DNA from: Ptychodera flava
Taxonomy: Eukaryota > Hemichordata > Enteropneusta > Ptychoderidae
Direction of reading: 5' to 3'
Length of the DNA stretch: 64,000 nucleotides
Assembly: GCF_041260155.1 (NCBI RefSeq)
Contig: NC_091929.1
Coordinates: 45,874,744 to 45,938,743, forward strand
A model generated the notes under the pieces. That model searched no databases and had not been told where the DNA came from. It was given only the letters and a program-made list of their open reading frames with translations. A program made the position numbers and the translations under genes. Numbering within the stretch: the first letter of the stretch is position 1; every line of letters begins with the position of its first letter. Shown one piece after another: positions 10,783 through 23,213 of the stretch.

Positions 10783-12640
10783 CTGAACAACACGCCCACC
10801 ACATTCCGATAACATTTAACTGTGACAAACATCCAGCAAGACTCTCACACCTATGTGACACATCTCCTCATCTGTCAGGCTAGTCAAGGTCATGCAGCAG
10901 CCTGGACAAACTGCCACTAACGTGGTCACTAACTAATTCGACGCCGTCCATGTCAAAATAACTTCAGGGTCACCACGTGTTTGGGGTTCCCTAACAAAGC
11001 GATGAATAACTCCTTGTAAAATGACACCTTTGAATTTTTTTAAACCGCATTTGACTATTCGTAATGTAATTTTGGACTTATGTTAGCTGGCTAGTGTTCT
11101 AGACCTCTGTGGGTTAGTCAAAAATGGGAGTTAGGCAAAATGAGATGTCGAAAGTTGAAAATGAATCCGTGTCATTTTTAGCCAACCAAATTTAATGTTG
11201 AAATCGAAGAAGCAATTCTAAAGTATCGTCAAATTTCTTTTCGTGATTGTCGTTTAAGAGTTGGTATATCCAACATTGGATTTTTCATGTAACGCCGTGC
11301 ATTACGCGGCCAGCTTATATTTGATGATGATATTAGAGAACTAAACGCGTATTGGCTCGAAATCCAGCACCTATGCATTGTTCGTATGAAATAAGTGAGA
11401 AGATGCAAAGATCCGTCGCTTTACAATATACTTGGAATAAATCGAATATCGAAATTTGGTGTAGAACAGGAAATTTCATTTGTCAATTTTCATTTTAATG
11501 TTGACCTTGACCTGGCGTCACAAGTCGGACTGCTATGCCAAACATAATAAGCTTTACATTAAATGAACGTTTCAGTCAAACATATTTAATACAAACAAAT
11601 TACTTTGCTTTCTCCCGGAACAGAGACGGTACATGGTCACCAGCCCCCTCCCATCCCAATAGAACTGTTATGGAGTTTCGTGTGCCAGAATAGACAACGT
11701 TTAGGATACTTTTCGGCTAGATGCGTTCCTTATTCAGAATAAAATAATTAACTGATGTGGGTTGATATGCTGTTCTCTACAGCCAGATGTATTTTCTTAC
11801 TTTTTTCACTTTTCCCGGGATCAAGAAGTGCCTTTATGTAACTATCATCGACTCAACTGACAGTTGTTCTAGATCCATAGCTGTCATCGTGCCAGACTTT
11901 CAGATCAGCCTCACGAAAAGTAACAGCGTCGCAGCATAGACACTGCCGTTTTATGAGAAAGTATCATAACGGCAGGAAGAAGCGCGCTTTTTAAGCGTCA
12001 GCTATTGAGCAAACCGCTGACAGTGTAGGCGCGGACGTTGTTCTGTCTAAAATGTATCAGTCTGAGTGAGGCGGAACCATCACTAAAAATGTAAACATGG
12101 TCGGATCCTAACCAATATCGAAAATCGCATATCCGAAATAAGGGGCTGTGTATCAAATTGCAATATTTGATTTTGTTGGGCGTATAAGACAGAACACGTC
12201 GCACAAGAGCAACTACTTCATGCGCAGTATTGCTATTCAACATTCGTAAACATCAATTTAAAGCCGATTCCACACTAATGTTTTTCTCATTCCAAACTAG
12301 AAAAATGCATGGCCGCAAAATGTATCGCGCACCTCGCGCAAATCCAAAATGCGATATACGAATCCAGAATTTGAGTTCGAATTTTGGCATGGATTACGCG
12401 GCATAGCGATCAGGCCCAAAAAGCTGGATCGTACCATTTTTTTCTCAAAGGGGTGGCCGCTTCTAACAGATTGCAAAATAAGTATCAACCGTGAGGTGAT
12501 CAGTACATGATAATGGGACGGAGGATAAAGGGTCCAGCCAATCAGTAAGCTGTAAACGGACCGTATATGAGTGTAAACACCAATCACTGTTGCCGGTACA
12601 TGTGTATAGGACAGAAATCGGAGGTAATTTGAAACAGGAC
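10783..12640. other. No gene recognised
   Basis: Intergenic sequence between the transposon and duplication copy A. The only structure noted is 12345-12425, an inverted match to the repeat at 1371-1450. Confidence 0.55.
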
Positions 12641-14227
12641 TTACAGGACGTTCACGAGCCTGAGGTCAGGAGCGTCCTTCAGACTGATGTGCCCTGGAGA
12701 TGTGATCGCTTGCCGATGTCAAGAAAGCTAACTGCTCGAGAGAAGTGAAAAAATGAAAGAGTCATCATTTCGTTTGACGTTTAAACAACCTTAGCAGCAA
12801 CTACAGTATTTGTGGACCTTGCATGGACATACCTTCCTCATCAGTTACTGTGCGCATCGAATATCCAAGGAGATGAGTTTATTTGTATTGCAGAATTGTT
12901 TTTAATTACTGACAGCGGTATACTTGTTAAAAATATCACTTTGGTAACTATTTTTTCCCAGGCAGTCCTAGGCAGTAATTCAAATAACATTAGGGGACGA
13001 CTGCATTAACTTGCATGGTACCTGAAACGAGAGTCCTTGCCTGAGCAGCTCGGGTGACAACTTGAAACAGAAGACTTTTAATCCCCAAGGTGTGAATGTT
13101 CCATTGTAGGAAAGGCAGGTCTGTGAAATTGATCCTCTAGGGAAGTAGGGTATTTCTAAGTTAATGGAGCCTCCCAGTAATGAATTCATTCCGGTTCAGA
13201 CCTATTTCCGGTCAGCCTCTCTACACGTTGCCCATGCATGTGAATTTGCCTTTAAGGTTGATGACCCCGAGTTGACCCCACTGGAACCCAATGTTGACAA
13301 AATTGGGAATTTTTGTCCTCTTCGAACTTTTCCCTATGCCAGTACAACTTTTGTTGAGATTTGTTCACTGCAATGAACAGTTCTTTGGTAATACCCTTTA
13401 AGACAGTCCGTTAGCAAAGTTGTACTTCAGTTTGTGTTTTCAACCCTGCAGCCACACTATTCTCGCTTTAGCTTTGGATGTGAAAGCTTTATGAGAAAAC
13501 AATCTATTGCTCCAGTGAAAGTACAGAATGAGGTGAGATGACGAGTTAGCCTTTTTCACGAGAGAAGACTCAAATATTAAGCCGTCTGGTGCGGGCGCTA
13601 TTCGGCTTTAAACTGCCGCCTGAGCAACGCAAGAGCGGCTCAAAACGGCTGAGTCTTTCCGTCACCTGCAGGTAAATTTCATTTGTAAAAATCTTACATA
13701 CGATCACCTTCTTGACATTTTCCCACGAAACAGTCACCTGGCGGCTCAATTATTCGACGGAAATCCTTCACAAGTTGGTAGACTTCAATCCGATATGGGA
13801 CTATGAAGGGCCGGGTCACTCAATAAAAACCCCGAAAGCTACAAGGCGGGGGAGGTGTTGCTCAAAATATGGAGAGAAAGAAGGGGTACTCAATTTTTTT
13901 GTGCAAAATGAATTGAAACACCTGTCAGATTGCCCCGTTGTACATATTAATTTATCTAAATTTCGATTTCAGAGGGGGACCAGTTGTTCGAATTAACCAT
14001 CAAAAGGGAGACTTGCCTTTTTCAGACAATGATAGTGAGATCAAAATATGTTATCTGCTACTCTAGGCAAACACAACGTTTGCGTCAAAATAAGGATGCA
14101 TTTTGATCGTTGACAAACCTTTTTATTGACAGGGACATACTCTTAAATCCGCATTGATGTAGTTCCCGACTAACTATTTTCAAAATAAAACATCCTTGTA
14201 TGACGACGTGCTTGCTTTTAATAATGA

Positions 14228-14233
14228 TTTATT
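14228..14233 (-). terminator. Candidate poly(A) signal of lectin gene A
   Basis: AATAAA on the minus strand about 220 bases after the stop codon. The equivalent hexamer is conserved in copy B at 34785-34790. Confidence 0.5.
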
Positions 14234-14454
14234 TAAGAGCGACTTTTTTCACAACATTTCCATAATCTCTCGGTTAGTAAGATCAAAATATATTATCTGC
14301 TACTCTAGGCAAACACAACGTTTGCGTCAAAAAAGGATGAATTTTGATCGTTGACAAAGCTTGTCAAGGGACAAAGAAGGATTCATTATAGACACTAGCT
14401 CAGATAGTTCCAGGACGTATACTGTGTTTTATATACGAACGATGGCTTGAGTTT

Positions 14455-17400
14455 CTACGCCCCCAAGGAATGGCAATGAGGGTCTGAAACAAAAAAAGAA
14501 AATAGGCGAAGATTAAAACATACGGAATGTGTATATGCTTGGCTTATAAACTATTTTAGAAATTGCTTCAACAGGTTCTATACAAATATAAGAAAGTCTT
14601 TAGTGAAGTTTTTTATTCATGGAAATATGCAAATAAGTTCGACGCCCGAGGAGCCAATGTAAGTTCGTACTCTCATCTATTTTTAAAATAGTAGTTTGTC
14701 TGAGGTTTAGGTATTTTGCTACCTTTAATGCGATAATTTTAACTTATATTTTTAGCACAGATGTTAAAAAACCAAGGCATATATAAATTGCGTCTTCCGA
14801 CAAGGATTTTAAGATTTAAAGGTATACTGTCACCTGTTCCAATTTTGCCACAGTTACCATGAAAAGAGAAAATCTAACCAATCACAGATTTCAAGCGGGT
14901 GGCCACTTTTTAAAAACAGCGCCCTCACATGGGCATTTTGAATACCAAGCAACGCCCCTTTGACCATATATGGGCATATTTAAATTTACAGGTGACTGAA
15001 TACCTTTAATCGCACAGAGGCTTCTTTTTATGTATCATACCATATGATATATTGTAATACGCCGACTTTCTATTTTTAAAACAACTGTTGTTGAATGTTT
15101 GCACCGGCAACGATTTATAGAATCCACTCTATCACAAGACACACTCTGTTGCTTACATTACATGACATAAATAACACATTATTATTTTGTGCATACCTGG
15201 AATTTCACAGACTATGCCCTTTGGTCGGAAGTCGCAGTATTCATCGTCCCACAGACCATTGTGAGAGCCCCTGAACCTGTTGAGATTAATAAACACGACA
15301 CAATTTTTAGGGGTGAATTCTGTCACGAGGTACTGTACGAAACCTTGAGTGAATTTATAAAAAACGGAGAAAGAGAGATCGACAAAGGCAGACAAACAAA
15401 CAACCATAAAAGCAGACAGACTGACTGACAGACAGATAAAGGGAGACAGGAAGAGCAACTGTGACAATATATACGCAGTTCATCGCATCATAATTATAAA
15501 ACCTCACTGCACTGAAAAATCTACTATAATACCAGTATTTCAAGTAAATAATAAGATTTGCATATGGCTAACATACCTTGTGGCAGCTGCCTACGATTTG
15601 ATGGATAAAAATACTGTTGTTTCTGGTTTAATCTTAAGCATGCCGTATTTTATACTCGTTGGGGATAGAAAAGACAACGGTGAACAAATGATCGCTTTGA
15701 GCGAGATTCGTCAGTAAGAATGGTTATTATAAGAAAGCTTTGCTTTTATGAGGTCATTGAAAGTCTTTACATTGAATATAGCTTTTACCATTCTTTTGAA
15801 TTTTAATGTCTGACGTATTCTTACCAAAGTTGTACGCAATCTTGTCCATCCGTGTCTTTCTTTGTGTTGTTGTTTGGTTCGCCCGATGCCCAGTTGCGGA
15901 AGTCGAAGTCGCAAAAAGCTCCTCCATCGCTCCAGATGAATTCGCCCTCCGTCAAGCTGTCACTAAGACCGATCCAGAAGCCAAATCTGCTAATGCATGG
16001 GCTTTGATGCATGTTATTACTTAAGATTTGTTTTCTGATTTCAGCGTCGATCCGTGGAGTACGTAACGCTGCAAGACGACCTGATGGTCCACCAGCCTGT
16101 ATTGAAAGGGTGCTGCAAAACTCAGCTGCTTTCTGTTGGTATGGGTGGTCGTTAGGGTCTTGTTCACAGTGTACTTCATACACCATGCAATCGCAATCTC
16201 CCTTTTCACAATCTTCCATCGTGAAAGAGACTGTGAAGAGCAAATGTGGTAGCAGAAATATTACGACGCTTGAAAGCGTAATGATTGAGAAGTTATGCAT
16301 TCTGATGCACACACGTTTTGATGCATACAACTGTGTTCTACGAAAATAGCCATCGTATAAGTCACACACATATAGAAAGGCCAATAAAAAATTACAGGAT
16401 TTTCTTAAATAAAGAATTATATCGTGTACCTTGGCTGGCTTGATTGAAAACTTAGAAAACTTCAGAAGAACGTAAAACATTCGTTTATACTCTCTTTGTA
16501 AATCTGACCTGTTTTCCAGAGTTCAGTGGTTTACTTTCCTATATAATAATTATTTAGCTGATAATCAGAATCTTGTTATATGAAGTGCGAGGGCATGATT
16601 TGATAATTTAACTAAAATAAACACTGATATACGTGGTGCAAATTACCTATTTTGTGATAAGAAGCAAAGACTAACTATCGTACCATGTGGCTGATACCCG
16701 AATACGGTTTCATTCGTAACGAGATAACATTTAGGTATATCAGACCTACTAGCAAGCGGGCGCTCAGAGCAGAGAATGTAACGCATGACGCAAAGGTATA
16801 TGCTTTTGATTATGTGATTAAACACCTTGGTTAAACGCCATTGCCGACAAAACGTGCATCAACACAATAATTGGGTGTTACACTCCGTATAACATAGTTA
16901 TGTAAATTTAGAAATGGCGCAAGGTAGTTTGACTCATAATGCCTCAGATAACTAGAATGTACTAAAGGAGATTACAGGCACCACTCAGCTTGCTAATTAT
17001 ATTATACATTTTAGTTTAAATCATGTTATCGATGAAACAAACAATGGAATATAGTGAGTAAATAAGGTGACTTACTTGGACCTTGCTACTCCGGCATGAT
17101 GTTAAAAAGAGAAAATACCTTAATTAGCCGATTAACCTTTTATCAAGAACGACAATGTGTACTACCTTTTAGTTCCGACGAATCATGCATTTCGTAATTA
17201 TCTGCTAAATCACTTATTTTTTGCGTGATTTGAGAAAATTGACGCCCTTCTGTTACTCAGCAAGACTTTATCTTTAAAAGAGTAGCCTACACAATAAACA
17301 TGGCTGTACAACCCATTTTTGAGTTTCACGAAGCATACAAACATTCTCTTCCTAATGCGAAGTGCGTATTGTCTGTCACATTGCATACATAATACCGCGA

Positions 17401-17608
17401 AAAAGGCAAAACAATATTTACCGCTTTTGAAACTTAATAAGAATCATTGTAATACTGCGAAGAGTAGACAAAACTTGCGATAATGGTAAATGAGACCGTT
17501 TTTTTTTTCAAAATTATTTTGATTTAGTGAGAGATATAAATTATGTTTACTCACAGCGTAACACGTCACCACACAGGCAAAGAAGACGGCAGCAAATTTA
17601 AAATTCAT
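14455..17608 (-). CDS. Secreted C-type lectin A, 192 aa
   Basis: Coding exons (minus strand): 17608-17555 signal peptide (MNFKFAAVFFACVVTCYA), 17085-17076 a 10-nt microexon adding QGP, 16230-15825 most of the CTLD, 15276-15197 the end of the CTLD, and 14483-14455 the short tail. The total is 579 nt, open to TAG at 14455-14457, with GT/AG at all junctions. The domain shows WIGL (107-110), EPN (139-141), QDC (151-153), WDD (166-168) where the canonical motif is WND, and VCE (179-181). EPN with a WND-like triad is the known calcium and mannose-type sugar site, so a secreted calcium-dependent lectin is likely. An extra N-terminal cysteine cluster (C29, C34, C36) precedes the CTLD. An alternative start, ATG CAT just upstream of the 16230 acceptor, would give another hydrophobic leader. 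Its paralogue is at 34938-37673. Confidence 0.85.
14820..15005. mobile_element. 186-bp MITE with TTAA target site
   Basis: The ends AGGTATACTGTCACCTGT and the reverse complement of ACAGGTGACTGAATACCT match at 16 of 18 positions. TTAA flanks both sides (14816-14819 and 15006-15009). The paralogous site near 35290 in copy B has a single TTAA and no insert, which fixes the ends exactly. TTAA sites are typical of piggyBac and Kolobok, so it is probably a non-autonomous relative of one of these. It lies inside the last intron of lectin A. Confidence 0.88.
17076..17085 (-). other. Probable 10-nt coding microexon of lectin A
   Basis: CAAGGTCCAA is followed by a consensus donor GTAAGT and preceded by a pyrimidine tract ending in gccggagtag. 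It converts the phase-0 end of the signal exon into the phase-1 start needed by the 16230 acceptor. Exon, donor and acceptor are conserved at 37144-37153 in copy B. Confidence 0.65.
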
Positions 17609-18495
17609 GTTTGATGCAATATCTGTAGAAAAAAGCAACAGCGGCGTCAATAAGTAGAAATATACATAAAATTATTCTATGTTCCGCAGTGAGTCTAAAA
17701 CCAGAGAATGTCTGAGGAATTGTGCTGTTGAACTACAACTTCTAGAAGGTGCATTGCACTACAGGGGTTAAATTTTGCCATCGCGCGACGCACGGTGTTT
17801 GGCAGGACATTCTCCAAAACAGTACTTTCTATATTTCTTGTAGAAAATCGACTAGAAAAGGTAAACAACGGGAATGTTATTCAAAAGGTACCAGGAATTA
17901 TGTTCTCGTACGCTGCAGAATTGCCCTCGAGGCTACGAGTCTGAAACTCCCCTGTATTATGTACGATATTCCCGTATTCCCTGTTATGCTGAATTGAAAA
18001 AAAAATCAATATATAATGGTTTCGAACAATTTCTAGGAAAGACAAATCCTTTCAACCTACTAAAACAATTCAATGATTTTCTTGTAGCTAGTACAATTCT
18101 ACGAATGAAAGCTGATTTTATTTTTCTCTTTTCTTTGTTTTCATCCTGACCTGCATGTAGTGGCGATATCGCGAGTCTGGACAAACTTCCTATCGATCGC
18201 ACACGTATTTCCGATGTCTTACGTCAAGAGCTTGCTGAAATGACTTTAGGCGTTTAATAAAACCACTACAATTACAAGCATACATATTGGGAAGACTGAA
18301 GCTAACTTCTCGAAATAAGTGGAGATCCAATATTTTGATCTTAGTCCTTTTCACAAACCGAGAAAACAACTTGCATCAGTCCTTACTATATGCAGCACAT
18401 GAAAGATTCACGGCATCAGAAGACTACACTTTGAAAATTTCATCGCACAGGCAATGTTAATAACAAATGAAAAATATCGTCAGTGGTTTACTTAC

Positions 18496-18570
18496 CAGTC
18501 TCAGCAGTTACACTAGTGGTAGAGTTGGTCTTCAGTGATGCTCCTTGTATTCACTACACCTGCTTATATA
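18496..18570 (-). promoter_or_regulatory. TATA promoter and non-coding first exon of lectin A
   Basis: TATATAAG (minus strand, 18563-18570) lies about 25-30 bases upstream of a likely start near 18535. The first exon then ends at 18496 with CTG|GTAAGT. It joins an acceptor at 17622, 14 bases before the ATG. The whole block is conserved in copy B. Confidence 0.72.
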
Positions 18571-18579
18571 GAATAGAAA

Positions 18580-20200
18580 AGCGGGGCGTATCCGACGCTT
18601 TGTCAGTCATAAATCGCAATATGGATTTAGTTTGCATTTTTTAAAACCGAAAACTTCATTTTTGCGTATAAACAGTTTTATCCTAAAAACTGTCACAATG
18701 AACATCTGTTGCAGACTTTGTCTATAACTCTCAGTTCGACTACAAATAAACATTTTAAAGTGTTTTGCACATTATGCCAAATCACGTTCGTATTAGGAAG
18801 TGGAAAACGTTGAGAATCAAATGTGGCATGTGGTCACCAACTGGTCAGGATATACTGTTTTATTATCGATACCACCTGGCTAATAGTAAAATTGTTTATA
18901 TGTGACAATTTTCTAGCTTCCTTACAATGCGAAAATACTTACTGCCCATATGTTTTTGTCGCTTCTAAGGTAATCAAGTTCTTTGAGCGTGTTTACTTCT
19001 GTTACGTAAATTGTAGAAAATGAGACTAGTGATGGAATGGTGCAAAACCTGAAAGACCTCAGGAAAGAGGCAAGTAAATAACTTTGTTCAACTCTTTCTG
19101 TAGCTAGTAACAACGCGTTAACTGGGCACATTTGCAATACTTCAGCCTGTGTTATCATTCCATTTTCTTTTGGTATCTGAAGAGTGTCCTGTAATTTTAA
19201 CATTTTTCAAGGTGCTTTGGCAATTTTAGAGAAAGATCATATATATTCATAAGTTCATCTCTTCTGTGAAGTACAATGAGAAATTAGCCTATAATCAAAT
19301 ACAAATTCTACCTTTTTCAATATTTTCATAATTACTGTGAGATAGCCATTTATTTCAGTCTTACATTTTATTTCGATTATATTAAATGTAGCTGTCCTTC
19401 AAGGTGAAAACATGCGAGTGATGCTCATTCCAACTTTTCCCCACACAGAAACTGGCCAACGTTGGATTAAAACAAATGCATAATACTATTGTTCTCGATG
19501 TTAATCTACAACTGTTAGATCAGCCCAATTTTTTACACCTTTCACGAAGCGCGTATGTGACTGGATAGAATGGCTATTCTGAGCATTTTTAAGTATCCCT
19601 AGGCCTATGTACTGGTCAAACACCATGTTACCTATATAATAGTAGTTCTAAACATAGTAGAGGGGTACAAAGACAGTAGAGTGGGGGAGACCTCCTCTAC
19701 TGTCTATGTTGTAAACTACAAAAAGCTGTTACACTGCTAAAAAATTTCGTTTGAGACGCCATGCCGAGTTCCTTCTCAGTGGGTTCTAAATAGGGGTGGA
19801 TTTAGATCAGACACCACAAGACAGCAAACGATACAGAAATTGTGTGACATATATTAGAAATGAACATTCATCTACATTGAATGGTTGAATATATTGTACA
19901 GTATAGAACTAGCAGTCGAAAAATTCGCACTTCGGTCGTATGTTTTCACCGCGACGTGACGCAACAAACATGGAGGTGGCTCCATGCAACAAATTAAATG
20001 ACTAAATCGCAACACTAAAACCTCGATGTTTCGCGACGAGATTATAGAGTAGCCGTCGGGATGTTCGCGGGGGGGGGGGGTTAGAACTGCAACAAATCGA
20101 CATCAAATTGTTCAAATTGGTGACGGTCATATCAGTTACGTAAAGATAAAAATACAATCAAATTTGCAGCGGTCAGTTGTTCTATAGAGTGTTTTGAATA
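18580..20200. other. Lectin A upstream region, no further gene recognised
   Basis: Positions 18580-19430 align with 39715-40580 of copy B; 19430-20205 is not shared. A small inverted repeat (GACAGTAGAG with CTCTACTGTC) lies at about 19670-19710, and a ten-base G run at about 20071-20080. The open frames here are not conserved between copies. Confidence 0.55.
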
Positions 20201-20205
20201 TTTTT

Positions 20206-20960
20206 TCTTTCTGTCAGGTTTCTGTTAACTCGGTGTGCAAATGAGAAGTATGACAAGTAACCAATCGCGTCCACATCAAGCCGTCGTGAATAATATGACA
20301 ATCACGGCACTATCACATTAGTACATAATTTATCGTTCAATTGTCCATCTCCACAGAAAAACTAACCGTGTAATCATATTACCGTATGACCGATCGCTTT
20401 ACGTTTGAACAAAATGTATGTAATGATACATGGCAATACGGCTTGCAAGCCCCTGAGCAATATTTAGGTCGGCTTGGATTTCGGCAAAAAACTCACGGCT
20501 CGAAACGACAAATTTAGGAGTCTGTCAAAATGTCCCGTGTAGATTCAATTTACTAAATGACCCTTTCGCTAAATTAGTATCTCTCTATTTACCTTGCAGT
20601 CTCGTTCGTTACGAGGTAATGCATTTATGTGCCACATATCTATATCAACTTGCTGCTTATTTGTTTGTTCATTTGCTACCATTGCCCCGAGATCCTGCAA
20701 TAATGCCCCATCTGTCTCTGTTAGTTTTCTTAGTCAGCGATTTCCTTTTATTAAGTCGCCGTCAATTACAAACAAAAGATTATGTGCCGGGTGGTTTTAC
20801 ACTTATCGAATGTAGCTCTTTTAAACATGTGAATGAAAAAAGCGGATTGATTCATGCAATGGCGTTTGGCATTTATTTAATGGACAAAGTGATGCATATG
20901 TTTTTATTATACCTTTATTTCACTCGTCGACGACTTATTTGCGAACTAAATATACGGTAA
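20206..20960. other. Duplicated block with unsupported open frame
   Basis: A 113-codon plus frame (20619-20960) exists here, but the aligned copy B sequence (47150-47470) has lost it through many changes. I do not call it a gene. Confidence 0.5.
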
Positions 20961-21796
20961 TTGAGCGTATTCTGAAAGGTTTTGCGCAGCCAGAATGTCT
21001 TTCCTTCATATTTTAGCTGCTATAAAGAAGCAATATGTGAAGAAGCAATATTACTCACTCATACACCAGATCCCGTTGCCATTTTATACAATACATAAAA
21101 AATCTTTCCTACCATAGATGTACTCATTAGAGTACATCATAAGAGAAAAACACAGTTTTACGAAGAAACACGCCGAAAAAATACAACGTGTTCATGAATA
21201 TAGTCTGGCGAATTACATTTTTCATTTACGAAAATTCAACGTCGATATCTGAAAGGTTAGATTTGTATATTCTTTCCAATCGCAAATGCATTTCTTGATC
21301 ATGTTGTGACTAACATTATAAACATCGAAAACTCCAGTGACTCTCTTGATCTTGTTACCATGCAGACCTTTGTCAAAACTATGCTATATAATACTTACAC
21401 TTCGGCTGTCGCTTCGTTCAGAACAAATTAGTTTGTTAGTCCTTGCTAGGTGCACGATCAGATTGGAGTTGGCGATATTAATGAAAGCTCTACAGATCTA
21501 CCTCTGATTTATCTCCAGGTGGCCTCGCTCAAAATTAAATACACTTTTCGAATTTTTTAATTCGATAGAGTTTAAATTATTTTTCTAGTCCACAGAAGAT
21601 GCGTTGCATTTTTTAATGTGTAGTACTATCGACCATATTCAATTCGACATCTCCTCTCTCTAACTTTCTTACATAAACTTACGTATGACGTCATTCTTCT
21701 TAACCTACTTCTTTCCTGTTTAACATGCAGTTTGATGTCCGAAAGAATTACTCTTCCAAAACAGCTTCAATGTCTGTACAATGTTAACACTTTAAC

Positions 21797-21860
21797 ATAC
21801 ACACACATACATACATACATACGTACGTACTTACGTACATATGTAAGTGCGTACACACAC
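21797..21860. repeat. (ACAT/ACGT)n microsatellite
   Basis: Alternating cacaca, cataca and cgtacgta runs. Confidence 0.8.
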
Positions 21861-22307
21861 TTACCGCATTTACCGCAACGCGTTGTATCGCATGGATGTG
21901 ATTTCTTCTTTTTCCCTTTAGATTAGCTCGGACCAGGATTTTTTCATATTTTTTGGTTGTTTATATGCAGCTATGTGTAACTCAGAAATTTCTAGTTGTT
22001 TCTATGTCATTGGCAAACATTAAATAAACCATGATGGTTTTTTAGCATGTCGGAAATTTTGGGCAGGGCAGGGTTGAAAATAAGAGGTATTCTCGGTTAC
22101 GATTTCTGGTGCTGGACGAATTGAGTTTATAAGCTAATCCTGTCGAGGTTTTTTGCTTCAGTGATAAGCTTATATGGTCATGAATGATACTATGAAATAG
22201 TTGTTTAAAGTTTGTCAGTTGCGCAGGTATGAGGATGGTGCGAGGCCTGACTCCAAGGAATTGAGCTGTAAATATGTTTCGGGTGGCAGAGTTGTGCCAA
22301 AGATAGG

Positions 22308-22574
22308 TTAATTTGTCAGTTGGTTTATTGATTGACGTTTGAATTTGTTATTTTGCATCGTCATGAGAGTGTCAAGAAAAGGTCCTGGACTTACTGAACT
22401 GAACTGTTGCAGAAGGAAAACGTGTAAATTACGAATACTATGGCTCCATACAAAACCACGCAAACGTGAAGGCCTGTGTTCCGCACTCGTAATATTGTGT
22501 TTCAATTTTGCCGATGGCCAGGTCAGATCCCTGAAGATACAACGCGTTGCGGAAAATGCAACCAATGTCAACAT
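22308..22574 (-). mobile_element. Possible Penelope-like GIY-YIG end fragment
   Basis: The minus frame contains HSIRNLHVFLLQQF, which resembles the segment after the GIY-YIG core of Penelope-like elements. Nothing longer is open and the catalytic part is not recognisable. It could also be chance similarity. Confidence 0.3.
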
Positions 22575-22696
22575 ATTGAAAAATCGGCCTCCATTACCAG
22601 ATCTATTCCCAGATCTATCTACACTCCAATCCAGTCTACCTGTAAACGTTAAATTATAACATAATTAAAACACGCTAAAACACAAAACTGAGTCTA

Positions 22697-23213
22697 ACAG
22701 TGAATTTCAAAATAGCTTGGAATTACAACGTGCTAGGGTGATTACAAAAACGTTTCTGGCGATAGAAAATAACTCCAACTGCATCCATTGCAAACGTTGT
22801 CCTTTGATAGATTTTGCAACAATTTAACCCAATACGACGTCCACTGTTCTCACTCACAGATCACGTTGAGTGTAGGAAACACCAATCGTTGTACTGATCC
22901 GTACACACTGTACCGAGAAAAAACCTATCGTTAGCGTTTTGTGCAGTTTCATCGACGGGAAATGTGATAAAGGCAATACAAGAATGTTCAAACAGTCAGT
23001 GTACGGGTGAGTTTTTCAATTGAAGCGCGGCAACACTGACGATGTTGACTGTGGCGCAGTGAACGTTGTATTGGGTTAAATTGTTGCAAACTTTGTCGAA
23101 GTAGAGCGTTTGTGATGAAAGCAGGTGGCGTCATTTTCTATCGCCGGGCGGCCAGAAACGTTTTTCTTCTCACCCAAGCACATTGTAATTCCAAGCTATT
23201 TGAAATTGACTGT
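22697..23213. mobile_element. 517-bp MITE-like element with about 150-bp inverted repeats
   Basis: The left arm (about 22697-22850) and the reverse complement of the right arm (about 23055-23213) align along most of their length. Shared blocks include TAGCTTGGAATTACAA, AAAACGTTTCTGGC and GCAACAATTTAACCCAATAC. The centre is unique. No clear target duplication was found. The block is absent from the aligned part of copy B. Confidence 0.75.

Noticed and set aside
16021-16209. Overlapping frames antisense or out of register with the lectin CTLD exons
   Set aside because: They follow the CTLD sequence only and have no independent support.
20619-20960. 113-codon open frame as a gene
   Set aside because: The aligned copy B sequence does not keep the frame, there is no domain, and composition matches the AT-rich background.
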